64,000 nucleotides of DNA from Desulfacinum sp. (GCA_014359885.1 JACIYN010000020.1:1-64000), one strand, 5' to 3'; counted from the first letter of the stretch, positions 1 through 11,221 are shown. The notes: generated by a model not told the origin, from the letters alone. Made by a program: numbers and translations.

Positions 1-370
1 TCATCATGAGCCGATGAAGGACCGTGGTGAAAATGGCCCGTTCCACATCGAAGCCGAACAGGCGATGCCGAAGCAAGTCTTGGAGGACTTGCCGAAATCC
101 AAGCTGATCCCACAAGCGTCCGAAGATCAGAGCTGGGCCGATGGTCCTTCCCTCGGCTCGAAGTTGGGTTTGGGCCGAAAGAACGAGCACCGCCTGTTCC
201 GAGAAGCGGACAAGGGATCGGGCCAGCTTTTCAAGTTCTCCAGAGGCATTGAGCTTATCCAATCGCCCGACGGTGGCGATGACGCGCTGACGAACCTTGG
301 GACCCTCTCGCCTACTCTCGACGATCTGAACGTATTGATAGGGTCCTGATTTCTTAATGCGAGCGAACAT
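1..370 (-). CDS. IS1634-family transposase, N-terminal part (runs off window)
   Basis: On the minus strand an ATG at 370 opens a frame that stays open to base 1 (about 123 codons). The protein starts MFARIKKSGPYQYVQIVESR and continues with KVRQRVIATVGRLDKL. This is the typical N-terminus of IS1634/IS1549-type DDE transposases (repeated basic motif, then RQRVIATLGRLD). The catalytic DDE residues would lie further along, outside the window. The element inserted in recB in the same orientation as recB. The frame has lower GC than the flanking recB. Family assignment rests on the N-terminal motif only. Confidence 0.8.
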   Translation of the reverse strand, partial: MFARIKKSGPYQYVQIVESRREGPKVRQRVIATVGRLDKLNASGELEKLARSLVRFSEQAVLVLSAQTQLRAEGRTIGPALIFGRLWDQLGFRQVLQDLLRHRLFGFDVERAIFTTVLHRLMM

Positions 371-530
371 GGGCGCCTCCACTACAAGATGGTGCCCCCA
401 TGCTACAGAACCTGTAATCGACTATCAAGAATTGAATGGGTCTCTTTTGGCACTACATTTTTGGCCGCTAGAAACCAGACCCCTAGATTTCATGCGGGTT
501 TGCGGGCGCAAAAAGCCGATTTTGGCCAAA

Positions 531-545
<15 letters not shown>
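1..545 (-). mobile_element. IS1634-family insertion sequence, partial
   Basis: The first ~545 bases are one end of an insertion sequence. They hold the 5' part of a transposase gene on the minus strand and about 170 non-coding bases ahead of it, after which the recB reading frame takes over. The inner boundary is placed at about 535-555, where recB-like protein sequence stops and an AT-rich junction begins. The exact terminal inverted repeat cannot be fixed because the other end is outside the window. IS1634 elements are known for long, variable target duplications, so target duplication cannot be checked here. Confidence 0.75.
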
Positions 546-2870
<2,325 letters not shown>

Positions 2871-2947
2871 GCCGTGATCTCCGCCGTGCGTACCGTGTCA
2901 AACTGAACTTTCATGGCCCACTTTGCGCACCCCGCATGGATGTCATG

Positions 2948-2980
2948 TCCATTTGCGTCCATTTGCGGTTCTATTTCACC
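2948..2980. repeat. Dispersed repeat, 'TTTGCGTCCATTTGCGG' type
   Basis: A short intergenic repeat with the phrase CATTTGCGTCCATTTGCGG followed by TTCTATTTCAC. Similar copies occur at 49456-49499 and 61535-61576. It sits just upstream of recB and carries no gene. Confidence 0.6.
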
Positions 2981-3027
2981 TGGCCTGAGCGATTTCACCG
3001 GGTTTCTCTCTCTCCGTGCGATTTGCG

Positions 3028-3052
3028 GGCGGGGATAAACCCCGCCCCTACG
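3028..3052. repeat. Palindromic repeat, GTAGGGGCG family
   Basis: An interrupted palindrome: GGGCGGGG, a short TAAA-type loop, then CCCCGCCCCTAC. The same family occurs at 29087, 46547, 49392 and 62910. No T-tract follows, so it is not a normal intrinsic terminator. It flanks the 3' side of the group II intron. Confidence 0.6.
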
Positions 3053-3065
3053 CAGTGTCTCTATG

Positions 3066-3836
3066 ATAGGGGTAGGAAGGACTCGTTGCCGAGTCCCTCC
3101 CCCCTCCGAACCGTGCGTGCGGATCTCCCGCACACGGCTCTCCGGTCGGTGGTTTTACCTCATGAGGACTGAAGGAACGCTTATGAGTCTTCCAGAGGCT
3201 GAAACACTCATAGACGAGAAACCCAAATGGCTTCAACCCAACATCAGGGTCCTTCAGCATGCGCTCGACTGCGATGACAGATTGCGCCTGTACGGTGCAT
3301 CTCTCTTGCTTAGCCCACAAGGGCACTGGCGAGAGGGAAAATTCATGCCAACCCAGCCTTGCACATCCACCTTCCTGCGTCCCTTCGCTCCACGGGCATT
3401 ACCCCGCTTCCTCGCTACTATGAACGCTCTGACTCCTGCCCGACTGGCTCTTCGTGCCCTACGTGGCGGCAATGAACACCAACCTCTCATCGGGCAGGTC
3501 TCCCCGATTCACTCGACACACACTTCCATGCATTCCGTCTCCAACAACCTGACGCGCCCTGTCATCGCTTATGTGCTGCCGCCCAGCGTAACAGACTTCC
3601 CAGTGACCGCCCTGATGGGTTTGCCCTGTCGGTCCTTGGGTCTGGACTTCGCCTTTCCCTAGTAAGCTCGTCGCGACGCCCGGCCGAATCGAGTTTGTCA
3701 TCCTACGGACTGCATTTTCCTCTCCAGTTGCACTCCACCTCGCCTCACGGCGACGTAGTTACCTTCGACTACCGCTAGCGGGCATCTCCCGGGAGAGGAC
3801 TTTCACCTCTCTGTGTGCGCCAGCTCTCGGGCGCAC
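3066..3836 (-). mobile_element. Group II intron (probably class C), ORF-less
   Basis: On the minus strand the 5' end is GTGCGCCCGAGAG at 3836. The domain I text TAGTCGAAGGTAACTACGTC follows at about 3770. Domain V is a 33-nt hairpin at 3108-3140: GAGCCGTGTGCGG, loop GAGA, then the complementary arm ending in ACGGTTC. It carries the catalytic AGC. A domain VI-like hairpin (GGACTCG-GCAA-CGAGTCC) follows, and the intron ends at CCTAT near 3066. These are established group II ribozyme features. At about 771 nt there is no room for the ~400-codon reverse transcriptase/maturase and none is present, so mobility would need a maturase in trans. It lies between recC and recB, immediately after a GC-rich stem-loop, which is the target preference of class C introns. 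Confidence 0.85.
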
Positions 3837-3840
3837 TAGG

Positions 3841-3859
3841 GGCGGGCTTTACGCCCGCC
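3841..3859. other. Stem-loop at group II intron 5' insertion site
   Basis: GGCGGGC, loop TTTAC, GCCCGCC forms a perfect 7-bp stem whose edge is 5 bases from the intron 5' boundary. Class C group II introns are known to insert just after terminator-like stem-loops, so this is the likely target hairpin. Confidence 0.55.
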
Positions 3860-3910
3860 TTTCGGGGCCGCCCCTGAAAGAGGATCGTCCGTCCGGGTTG
3901 CGGAAGCCCT

Positions 3911-4351
3911 AGGAGGCTGTCCAAAAACGTCGCGGATGATCTCTTTTCTCGTAGCGCAGCCCTTTAGGGCCGCGGATAAACCCCCGAACGTTGGATGGAC
4001 CATCGCGTATTTCCTGTCACTTCATGAAGTTGCGATGGCCCTTTCCGCGGGGCTGAAGCCCCGCGGCTACGAAAAGAGGGGCCATAGCCCGGGCTCCTGC
4101 CTCGGAGAGCCATTGTCGGACAAGCTCCTAGGAGCTTGTCCGAGAATCGTTTTCCTGCTCAAGATGCAGGGGAGTTCCCGCTCCTTTCTTAGCCGCGGGG
4201 CTTCAGCCCCGCGGGATAGAGCCATCGTAACCCCTTGAAGTGCCAGGCAGTACCCGACAGCCTATCCGACGCCTGAAGGCCCATCCGCAGCCCTAAAGGG
4301 CTGCGCTACGAAAAAAAACGGTCATCCGGAACATCATCGGACAGCCTCCTA
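3911..4351. repeat. Head-to-head dimer of a ~215-bp palindromic repeat unit
   Basis: The block is bounded by TAGGAGGCTGTCC on the left and the inverse GGACAGCCTCCTA on the right. Its centre is a perfect 28-bp palindrome at 4116-4143 (half: TCGGACAAGCTCCT). Each arm carries the same parts in mirror order: an outer end, a CGCAGCCCTTTAGGG-type palindrome (3955 and about 4290), a block with CACTTCA and CGATGG, and a CCGCGGGGCTGAAGCCCCGCGG-type palindrome (about 4050 and 4190). The two arms are therefore inverted copies of one unit. The block occupies the rest of the recC-recB gap and contains no gene. Confidence 0.7.
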
Positions 4352-4386
4352 GGGCAAGCGCCAATGGGGATTGCCGTCATTTTTGA

Positions 4387-7300
4387 TCATGCTCCGCTGG
4401 CCTGGAGGATGGGATGGAAGACGGCGCGGGCGATCCGGCGAAAGTCGTCGTCCAGGGGATCCCTTCCGCGGAACGCCGTGGCGACGCAGGCATGGAAGCC
4501 TTCAGCCCTTTGGTTGTAGTCGTTCTTTAAGGTGCCCTCGCACCGGGTCCGGAGGGTGTCCGGCGGCTGGCCCTTGGCGGCTCCGGCAGCGAATTCCCAG
4601 CTGGTGTCGGGAAAGAAGGGAATCGGTCTTTCCTGCCCTTGCCGCCAGAGGTCCAGGAGGGTGCGCAGGTGATCTTCGGGCTCCGGCACCTCGCCTAAGC
4701 GAAAGACCACGTCCTTGGCCACGTAAACACTTTCCAGGGCGACTCCCGGAGGACGTACGGAGCAAAGGGCCAGGTGGCGGATGCCCAGGCGGATCCGGTC
4801 CTTGCCCTTGATTTTCGCCGGGCGCACCTGCATCAGGCCCCGCTCCGTCACCTGGGGAATCCAGCCCCGGAGCCGCACACTTCCGAGATCCAGGTCCACC
4901 TCCACCGCCTTCCTGGATGTTCCCGCCCATTCCCGCGCCCTTTCCGCCATCTCCTCCATGGCCCGAAAGGTGTCTCGAAAGACCACCTTCCCGGCCGCTC
5001 CATGGGGGAGCACCCCCCGGGCGCGGAGGAGTTCCCAGGTTTCTTCGGGATCCCGACCGTCCAGGACCGCCTGGAAGATGTCCGTTTCCACCCGGTATCG
5101 GTCCAGCCCCGCCACGGTGAAGGGCTCTTCGTCCTGGATCGGGTCTTCCTCCCGGTAGGGGGTCATGCCCAGCGCCTTTTCCAGGAACCACTGGGACGGG
5201 TTTTCGAAAAAGCGCACTAGATCCTCCAGGTTCACTTCCGATACGGTATGGACTCCCGCTTGCGCGGGAGTGACGGTTTGAGAAGTTCCCGTATCGTTTC
5301 CCGGGTCCGTGTGGCCGGGAAAGAACGGCGGCGTCTCATCCCGTTCTTCCGTCCTGGCGGCTTCCAGCCACTGCCGGTCGTAGGAGAAAAGCCTCGGGTC
5401 GGATCCGTCGTAGAGGCGGCGGCTGAAGGGCTGCAGCGGGTGGCGCACCACGATGTCCGCCGACGGCGGCCGCCCGTCCGAAAGCACCCGGGATCCGTCC
5501 AGGTAGTCCAGCAGTTCCGACACCAGGACGCTCGGAACCCGCTCGCTGTCGTCCCGGATGTCCCGGCCCACGTAGCTCACGTAGAAGACGTCCCGGGCCG
5601 AAAGCAGGGCTTCCAGAAAAAGGAACCGGTCTTCCCGGTTGCGCAGCCGGTCCCCGGGCTGCGGATCCCGGGCCGCCAGGTCGAACTGCGGCGGGTGGTC
5701 CATGCGGGGAAAGTCGGAGTCGTTCATGCCCAGAAGGCACACCACCCGGAAGGGAATGGTGCGCATGGGAACCAGGTTGCAGAAGGTGACGCCCCCGGAA
5801 AGGAAGCGGCGAATGCTGGGGGCCGAATCCAGGAGCGCGCCCAGGTGGGCCTGCACCACCTGGACGGAAACGGGCTCGGTCATGCCGGCCAGGTCCGCAA
5901 AGCCGCGGAACCGGTCCAGGACCCTGCGGAACGAACGGAGGCTCCCTTCCCAGTCCCCTTCAGGGTGGAAGAAGTCGTCCAAGAGCCGGTTCAGGAGTTC
6001 CTGCCAGCGGGACGGAGGGTGGGCTTCCTTGAAGGTTTCCTGCCAGAAGGCGATCCGGTCCAGCACGTCCTGGAGCTTTCCCAGGCATTCGGCCCAGGCC
6101 GCTTCCACGTGGGGATAGGCGAGCACACGGCCGCAGAAGATCTCCCGGGGCGGCAGGGCGTAGCCCGCAAAGAGCCGGTCCAGTCCCATCTGCCACGTGT
6201 TGGCGGGATCCGCCGGAAGTCCCCATTCCTTCTTTCGCTCGCCGTCCAGGCCCCACCGGATGCCCGTTTCCCGGACCCAGGTGCGGATCCGGGCCAGGTC
6301 GTCCGGGGTGAGGTCGAACCGGGCGGCCACAGCGGGCGTTTCCATCAACGAGAGCACATCGGAGGCGGTGAGGCGCCGGCGAGGGAGGCTCAGCATCTCC
6401 AGGATCTTTTCCAGCAGGGGATCTTCCAGGGGGGCCTTTCGTTCCGACAGGTTCCACGGGATGCGCGGGTCGTCCCGGGTGCCGAAGACGGCCTCCACGT
6501 AGGGGGCGTAGACGTCGATGTCCGGCGCCATGATCACGATGTCTTCGGGCGCGAGGTCCGGCAAGTGGTCCAGCATCCAGGCGATCCGGTCGTGGAGCGC
6601 CTGCACTTCCCGCATAGGGGAATGGCAGGCGTGGACCTGGATGGACGCATCCGGCCCGCAGAGGGGCTGCTTCGCATCGGGGTCTTGGGGGCGGCCATCG
6701 GCCAGGCGAAAGATGTCGTGTTGCACGCATCCCAGAAGGGAGGCGGGGGCGGGTTCTTCGAAGAGGTCTTCTTCCAGCGCCTCCGTCTCTTCGTGGATCT
6801 TCTGGAGGCTGTCGAAGAAGAACCTCCCGGACTGGGCCCACGATCCCATGAGCGGGTTGGCGTCGTCGGAGAAGGCGGACGCCGGGGCCCCGGTTCGGGC
6901 TTCCCGCCGGATCCGCTGCTTTTCCGTTTCCACGTCGCCCCAGTAGGCGCCGCTGGGATTGGGGTAGTAGAGGGTCACGGGAACTCGGGAGGCCAAGCGG
7001 ACGAAGACTTCCAGGTGCACGGGGGCCAGATGGTTCACGCCGAAGAGGCTCACCCGGCGCGGAAGGCCTTCCGGCCGTTCAGGCGCCCGGCCGCCGCCCG
7101 CGGCCTTGCGGAACTGTTGGTGAAGACGGGCCAAGTGCGGTTCTCCGATGGCTTCCGCCAGGCGGCGCCACAGCACCGGTTGCCAGCCTTCCCCGCTCCC
7201 GTCTTCCCAGGAAAGGAGCATCTCCTGCCGATAGACCAGGTAGCGGTCGAAGACGGCGGCGATCCGTTCCGCCAGCTGGTAGGCCTTGAGGCCCAGGGGA

Positions 7301-7650
7301 TCTTCCGAAATGTAGCGCCGAAGGTCCGCGAATTCCTCCCGATCCAGGAAGTCGGGAAGGTGCCGGAAGATGTGCCAGGTGAGCACCGGGCGGCTCCAGG
7401 ATTCCGGCTGGATCTCTTGGCCCAGCCATGCCCCGTAGACCGTCCGGACCAGGTCCGCCGGGACGAGAAAGCGGATGTTGGCCGCAACGCCCGCGGTGAC
7501 GGCCAGCCGGTGGGTGAGCCACCGGGCCATCCCCATGTCCTGCACCACCACGGTTTCCGGTTCCAGGGGATCCGGAGGCGGCGAAGAGATGTCCCTCGCA
7601 AAGGCTTCGAAGAGTCTTTCCGTTCGGTTGCTCTGAACTGTCCGCCACAT
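4387..7650 (-). CDS. recC: RecC, exonuclease V gamma subunit
   Basis: RecC is the non-catalytic subunit of RecBCD. It splits the duplex and reads Chi. The protein starts MWRTVQSNRTERLFEAFARD, matching the family start (SNR-x-E-x-L). Later conserved parts are VQDMGMARWL, SLFGVNHLAP, VIMAPDIDVYAPYVEAVF, GGVTFCNLVPMRTIPF and LLGMNDSDFPR. At about 1,087 residues it is near the usual length. The ATG at 7650 is chosen because GGGAG precedes it; a GTG at 7689 is in the same frame but has no ribosome site. An intergenic-type palindromic repeat is translated in frame near residue 800. The gene is complete, but its partner recB is broken, so a working RecBCD is doubtful. Confidence 0.9.
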   Translation of the reverse strand: MWRTVQSNRTERLFEAFARDISSPPPDPLEPETVVVQDMGMARWLTHRLAVTAGVAANIRFLVPADLVRTVYGAWLGQEIQPESWSRPVLTWHIFRHLPDFLDREEFADLRRYISEDPLGLKAYQLAERIAAVFDRYLVYRQEMLLSWEDGSGEGWQPVLWRRLAEAIGEPHLARLHQQFRKAAGGGRAPERPEGLPRRVSLFGVNHLAPVHLEVFVRLASRVPVTLYYPNPSGAYWGDVETEKQRIRREARTGAPASAFSDDANPLMGSWAQSGRFFFDSLQKIHEETEALEEDLFEEPAPASLLGCVQHDIFRLADGRPQDPDAKQPLCGPDASIQVHACHSPMREVQALHDRIAWMLDHLPDLAPEDIVIMAPDIDVYAPYVEAVFGTRDDPRIPWNLSERKAPLEDPLLEKILEMLSLPRRRLTASDVLSLMETPAVAARFDLTPDDLARIRTWVRETGIRWGLDGERKKEWGLPADPANTWQMGLDRLFAGYALPPREIFCGRVLAYPHVEAAWAECLGKLQDVLDRIAFWQETFKEAHPPSRWQELLNRLLDDFFHPEGDWEGSLRSFRRVLDRFRGFADLAGMTEPVSVQVVQAHLGALLDSAPSIRRFLSGGVTFCNLVPMRTIPFRVVCLLGMNDSDFPRMDHPPQFDLAARDPQPGDRLRNREDRFLFLEALLSARDVFYVSYVGRDIRDDSERVPSVLVSELLDYLDGSRVLSDGRPPSADIVVRHPLQPFSRRLYDGSDPRLFSYDRQWLEAARTEERDETPPFFPGHTDPGNDTGTSQTVTPAQAGVHTVSEVNLEDLVRFFENPSQWFLEKALGMTPYREEDPIQDEEPFTVAGLDRYRVETDIFQAVLDGRDPEETWELLRARGVLPHGAAGKVVFRDTFRAMEEMAERAREWAGTSRKAVEVDLDLGSVRLRGWIPQVTERGLMQVRPAKIKGKDRIRLGIRHLALCSVRPPGVALESVYVAKDVVFRLGEVPEPEDHLRTLLDLWRQGQERPIPFFPDTSWEFAAGAAKGQPPDTLRTRCEGTLKNDYNQRAEGFHACVATAFRGRDPLDDDFRRIARAVFHPILQASGA
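5247..5297. repeat. Palindromic repeat inserted in frame within recC
   Basis: GGACTCCCGC-TTGC-GCGGGAGTGACGG is the same repeat that occurs between genes at 42921 and 49208. It is nested inside a further inverted pair (CGATACGG at 5247, CCGTATCG at about 5290). On the recC strand it reads as the peptide TVTPAQAGVH, the typical translation of this repeat, so the insertion keeps recC open. Confidence 0.7.
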
Positions 7651-7740
7651 CGCTGGGATCTCCCGGGGGATGGGTCCGCGCGTTGTCACAGGGTCGACGA
7701 TGGACGCCGTGTCCGAAGATATGCCACAGGGCCGCTCTCA

Positions 7741-8449
7741 TCACAAGCCGTTGGGAAGGGAGTCGGGCGACGACCGTTCGACTTCCTGGATCGCCTCATA
7801 GTGAGGTTCGATGGCCTGGGACACACGATCGATCACCTTCTGGATCCCTCCTTGGCTGATGGGGACCCCGAGCACGGAGGCGAGAAAGGTCTGGATGGTT
7901 TCCCTGCCGGCCCCGTCGATGCCGCCCAATTCGGCGATCAGGGCGGACAGCCGGGGACCATAACCTGTTTGGTATTCTGGGGGCACATGCCCTTTGACGG
8001 TTTTACCGCAATGACGACATCGGCCCTTGAAAAGCACAAAGGGAAGGACCTGCATGACGATTTCGGGCAACTCGATGTGCTGGTGGGTATAGTAGGGCTC
8101 GGGGTGCTCGAACTCGGTGCGGCCGCAGTCACAACGAGTGGGATGAACCTCTCTCACTTCCGTTGGCTTCAGGAACTGCTGACGACGGCCTTTACGAGAT
8201 TTGCGTTGAGTCTCCGTCTCTTGTCCTTCTTTTTGGTGCTGCTTTTTTTTGTTTCCGGTAAGGGGGATCGGAGGAAGGCGGCTTGTTGGAGTTGGAGGAG
8301 TTTTGGTTGATCCGGGCTTCAAACTCTTCGATGTGAGCTTTCAGTTGGGCTATACTTGCCGCCTGAAACTCGGTGATTTGTATAACGGTTTCCCTGGACG
8401 CCTTTTCCAGGATGGCCCTGTTGATCTCCATGTCCTTGGGCTTAGGCAT
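7741..8449 (-). pseudogene. IS66-family transposase (TnpC) remnant, frameshifted and truncated
   Basis: The minus-strand ATG at 8449 starts an IS66 TnpC-like N-terminus: a helical segment, then NQNSSNSNKPPSSDPP, the typical NSSNSSKPPSSD motif. The frame is broken at a run of eight A at about 8243-8251. The continuing frame reads QHQKEGQETETQRKS, then zinc-finger-like CDCG and CRHCGKTV, then a start of the catalytic region (GIDGAGRETIQTFLASV). It stops at 7741 after about 260 residues in all. Full TnpC proteins are near 500 residues, so the DDE core is lost. Its start overlaps the end of the DUF4338 pseudogene by 8 bases. Confidence 0.8.
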
Positions 8450-9309
8450 GAAGCATCTCCCGGAAGTCCTTGCGCAGGGGGTAGAGGAAGACGGCCTTGA
8501 CGGGCTTGGAGTAGGTGTGCTGGTCGTATTATCCCCGGCCTTTGGTGAGCCCCACTTTCAGCCAGTTGGCCGCTTTGTAGCAGGTGCCTTCAAAGCGGTC
8601 CTTCTCCACGAAGGTTTCCAGCAGGGACAGGGGTTGTCGATAGAAATCGTGCAATCGCGCACCAGAATCTTGACGTTGGCAGCCAGGAGCTTCGAGGCCA
8701 GGTGGGGCACTCGGACCCAGGGGAGGATAAGGAATCGGACATTGTTGACCACCTTGTGAAGGTTCGCCTCGCGGGTGGCTGGGTCCCAGCCGATAAAGGC
8801 ACCTCGACAGCCGACCTTCCACGCGCCGAAGCCCACCCCAGGCCAGCGACCGGCCGACCCTCCAGGGGGGCGATGTATTTGAGGTAGGCCCCAACAATCG
8901 TGGGATGCCCCAGATAGTGGTAACGCTCGATCAGGTAGTCCCGCAGTTGCTCGTCGGGGCTGGAGCGGACCACGGTGAACGTGAGTGAGCGGAAATCGGC
9001 CACAGACCCGCATATTGGCGAGGTGTCGATCTCCTGAGGACAGCAGCGGGGCCGCTTCGTAGAACGCCGAACCCGCACCGTTTTCGGTGGCGGAAGCTCA
9101 AGGGCGCCTTCGCGTTGGAGGTTGAGAAGCAGGACTCGGCAAGCCCGCTCCTTCAAAAGACCATTGGTTTGACGCCAGTCCCGTTACTCGCACAGGATCC
9201 TTGAGATGGCCGTTCTACCCTTGTGCCAGTGCTTTGCAACAGTGGCGCGGATGCAATCGAGTTCGGCCTGGCCGATGTGGCGACCCCGGATGGTCCAAGA
9301 TTGTTCCGG
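8442..9309 (-). pseudogene. DUF4338 (DruA-like) protein, degraded
   Basis: Three minus-strand frames read together as one DUF4338 protein. The parts in order are GRHIGQAELDCIRATVAKHW, an in-frame TAA at 9184-9186, NGLLKERACRVLLLNLQREG, LIERYHYLGHPTIVGAYLKY, a frameshift near 8840, GAFIGWDPATREANLHKVVN, RFLILPWVRVPHLASKLLA, a second frameshift near 8640, LLETFVEKDRFEGTCYKAAN, GLTKGRG, a further TAA at about 8535, and YPLRKDFREML. DUF4338 is the domain of DruA from the Druantia defence system; solitary copies are common near transposons. Here there is no other Druantia gene and the gene is dead. The 5' end is approximate because no clean start codon survives. Confidence 0.75.
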
Positions 9310-9395
9310 CAACGGTTACCCTTCGCTTGATGACGGAGGAACCGTACCAAAAATCAGCTCACGTCATCAGCAAAGTCTACCCTGTGAGAGCTTAC

Positions 9396-10052
9396 ATGCG
9401 AAGAGCTGCCATTCTGATTGCCGCCCTGTTTTTTTTCCCCAGCTTTTCCTTTGCCTGGCCCGGCAAGGTCGTGGGAGTCATGGATGGAGATACCCTCGAG
9501 GTTTTACACCAGGGACGGGCGGTGCGGATTCGCCTCTACGGTGTAGACTGTCCGGAGAAACGCCAGGATTTCGGCCAAAAGGCCAAGCAGTTTGCATCAT
9601 CCAAGGTTTATGGCGCCATAGTGCGGGTGGAACCAAAGGCCAAGGACCGCTACGGCCGTACCGTGGCCATAGTGTTTCCCGAGAAATCCTCTGTGAGTCT
9701 CAACCAGATGCTCGTCAAAAACGGCCTTGCATGGGTCTATCGAAAGTATTGCAGGGCCCCCGAATGTTCGACCTGGCTGGAATTGGAGCGACAGGCCCGG
9801 GAGCGCCGTCTGGGCCTTTGGAGCCACCCGAACCCTGTTCCTCCTTGGGATTATCGCCACTCCAAAAAGAGACCCGCTGTGAAGTCCTCCCCGACCGGCC
9901 CCTGCGCCTGCAACCGGGACTTGGACTGCCGGGATTTCCGGACCCGGTCGGAAGCCGAACAATGTTTTGAGCATTGTCTCCGACTGACCGGCCGGGACGT
10001 GCATCGGCTTGATCGGGACGGGGACGGCAGGGTGTGCGAGAGCCTTCCGTGA
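9396..10052 (+). CDS. Secreted thermonuclease-like (SNase) protein with Excalibur tail
   Basis: Predicted Ca-dependent staphylococcal-nuclease-type endonuclease, exported. The protein opens with a signal peptide (MRRAAILIAALFFFPSFSFA). The SNase domain spans residues ~22-150 and shows VMDGDTLEVL, RIRLYGVDCPEKRQ and KDRYGRTVAIVF, which carry the usual Asp, Arg and Glu active-site residues. The C-terminus (~180-218) has paired cysteines and DRDGDGRVCESL, an Excalibur-type calcium-binding motif. The ATG at 9396 is chosen because the signal peptide begins there; longer in-frame starts upstream precede it with unrelated sequence. It is a single gene, divergent from the decayed DUF4338 gene. Confidence 0.88.
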   Translation: MRRAAILIAALFFFPSFSFAWPGKVVGVMDGDTLEVLHQGRAVRIRLYGVDCPEKRQDFGQKAKQFASSKVYGAIVRVEPKAKDRYGRTVAIVFPEKSSVSLNQMLVKNGLAWVYRKYCRAPECSTWLELERQARERRLGLWSHPNPVPPWDYRHSKKRPAVKSSPTGPCACNRDLDCRDFRTRSEAEQCFEHCLRLTGRDVHRLDRDGDGRVCESLP

Positions 10053-10571
10053 TGCCGCCGAGGATTGAACGCAAATGGGACGGACAACCAGCACATCCCG
10101 GATTGCCCGCCCCTTTTCTCATCCCACCTCAGTCTACTTGCCCGGGGCCATTCCACGTGATCGGCTTCTTGTATTCTTGGTTTTCGGATACGACACCCTG
10201 TACCACCCAGAACGTTTGCCGTTGCTCATGGCGAGTCTCATGCGCTCGTTGCCCTCGTCATAAAACCACAAGAAGACCAGAGAGACAGACAAAGCGGCTA
10301 CTCTCATCAAGAAGTTTTACCGCAGCAGCAGTTTGTTCCACTTCAGAATGACCAGGACCTGCCTAACGTCGCGAATTCTCTCCTTGCCGAAAAGCCCAGG
10401 ACCTGAAGCCGGCATTCCTCCGCCCTCAGGCGGTTTAGGATATCGATCTGGTTGGAAATTTCCTGTATCGGGTGATATTTTAACACATACCTTGCGGTGT
10501 TTTGCGCCAACGCGGCCATATGGAAATGCTACGATCCCTAACCGACATCGCCAGACTTGGAGGGGAAAATC
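10053..10571. other. Intergenic region, no supported gene
   Basis: 519 bases between the nuclease and the first PilZ gene. A CCGCC-CTCA-GGCGG hairpin lies near 10420. A minus-strand frame of 57 codons from about 10308 starts with a hydrophobic stretch, but it has no recognisable relatives or ribosome site, so it is not called. GC falls here compared with the recBC side. Confidence 0.5.
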
Positions 10572-11030
10572 ATGCAATTAAGCGAGAAGCTAGGGAAAAA
10601 ATTGGATAAGGCTCTGGAGATCCTCAAGGCACGCAACCCCGATGAAGGCTTGGATCGGAATCAGTTGATCGAACACGCATTGGATCGTGGCCTGGATGTT
10701 CTTCTAAGGGACGAGCAACGGGTTCCCGTCGATTTTCAGGGAACTGCTTCCAGCCTGCATTCGCCGGATATGTTCGTCCCGATCAAGGTTGTGGATATGT
10801 CCGTTTCCGGGGCAGCTTTCGTTACACAAGGGCCAGGATCATTCAGGGAGAATGAGATAGTGATTCTTCAGTTCTCGCAGGGGGATGTCCACTTCCACAA
10901 GATGGCGATCGTTCAGTATGTTCGGGAAGGGAGAATCGGCTGCGCCTTTGTTGATCCAAATGGAAACAAGGACATCGAAGCTTATCTGGTGATCTCGGGG
11001 CTTCTGGACTCAGAACACGATGAAGATTGA
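10572..11030 (+). CDS. PilZ-domain protein (copy 1)
   Basis: A 152-residue cytoplasmic protein predicted to bind cyclic di-GMP. The C-terminal half is a PilZ domain with both nucleotide-binding motifs intact: R46-DEQ-R50 (RxxxR) and D75-MSVSG-80 (DxSxxG). The N-terminal 45 residues are a charged helical region (LDKALEILKARNPDEG) shared with copy 2. The ATG at 10572 is chosen over an in-frame ATG at 10557 because GGAGGGG lies just before it and the second copy starts at the same point. It is followed 190 bases later by copy 2. What it regulates cannot be seen here. Confidence 0.8.
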   Translation: MQLSEKLGKKLDKALEILKARNPDEGLDRNQLIEHALDRGLDVLLRDEQRVPVDFQGTASSLHSPDMFVPIKVVDMSVSGAAFVTQGPGSFRENEIVILQFSQGDVHFHKMAIVQYVREGRIGCAFVDPNGNKDIEAYLVISGLLDSEHDED

Positions 11031-11221
11031 AAAAGACAAGACAAACCGGACATCGCAAAACCACATCGCCTCAAGAGGTATCTCTTCCGCCCAGATTCCC
11101 TGACCCCTTTGAAAGCGAAACTTGATTACTTGACCCACTCCGGAGCGGAGCGATCAAGTTCTTCTTTCACTCACATGAGATCCTCTCATGCTCGCATTGG
11201 GGCAACCTAAGGGGAAAGATC

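Noticed and set aside
14-349. Plus-strand 111-codon frame at the left edge
   Set aside because: It lies opposite the IS1634-type transposase, whose N-terminal motif is clear on the minus strand.
5248-8310. Plus-strand open frame of 1,020 codons opposite recC
   Set aside because: Shadow of recC and of the IS66 remnant; no motifs, and recC on the other strand is well supported.
8442-9309. A functional Druantia defence system
   Set aside because: Only a DUF4338 gene is present, it is broken by stops and frameshifts, and no DruB-DruE-type genes (such as a large helicase) are in the window.
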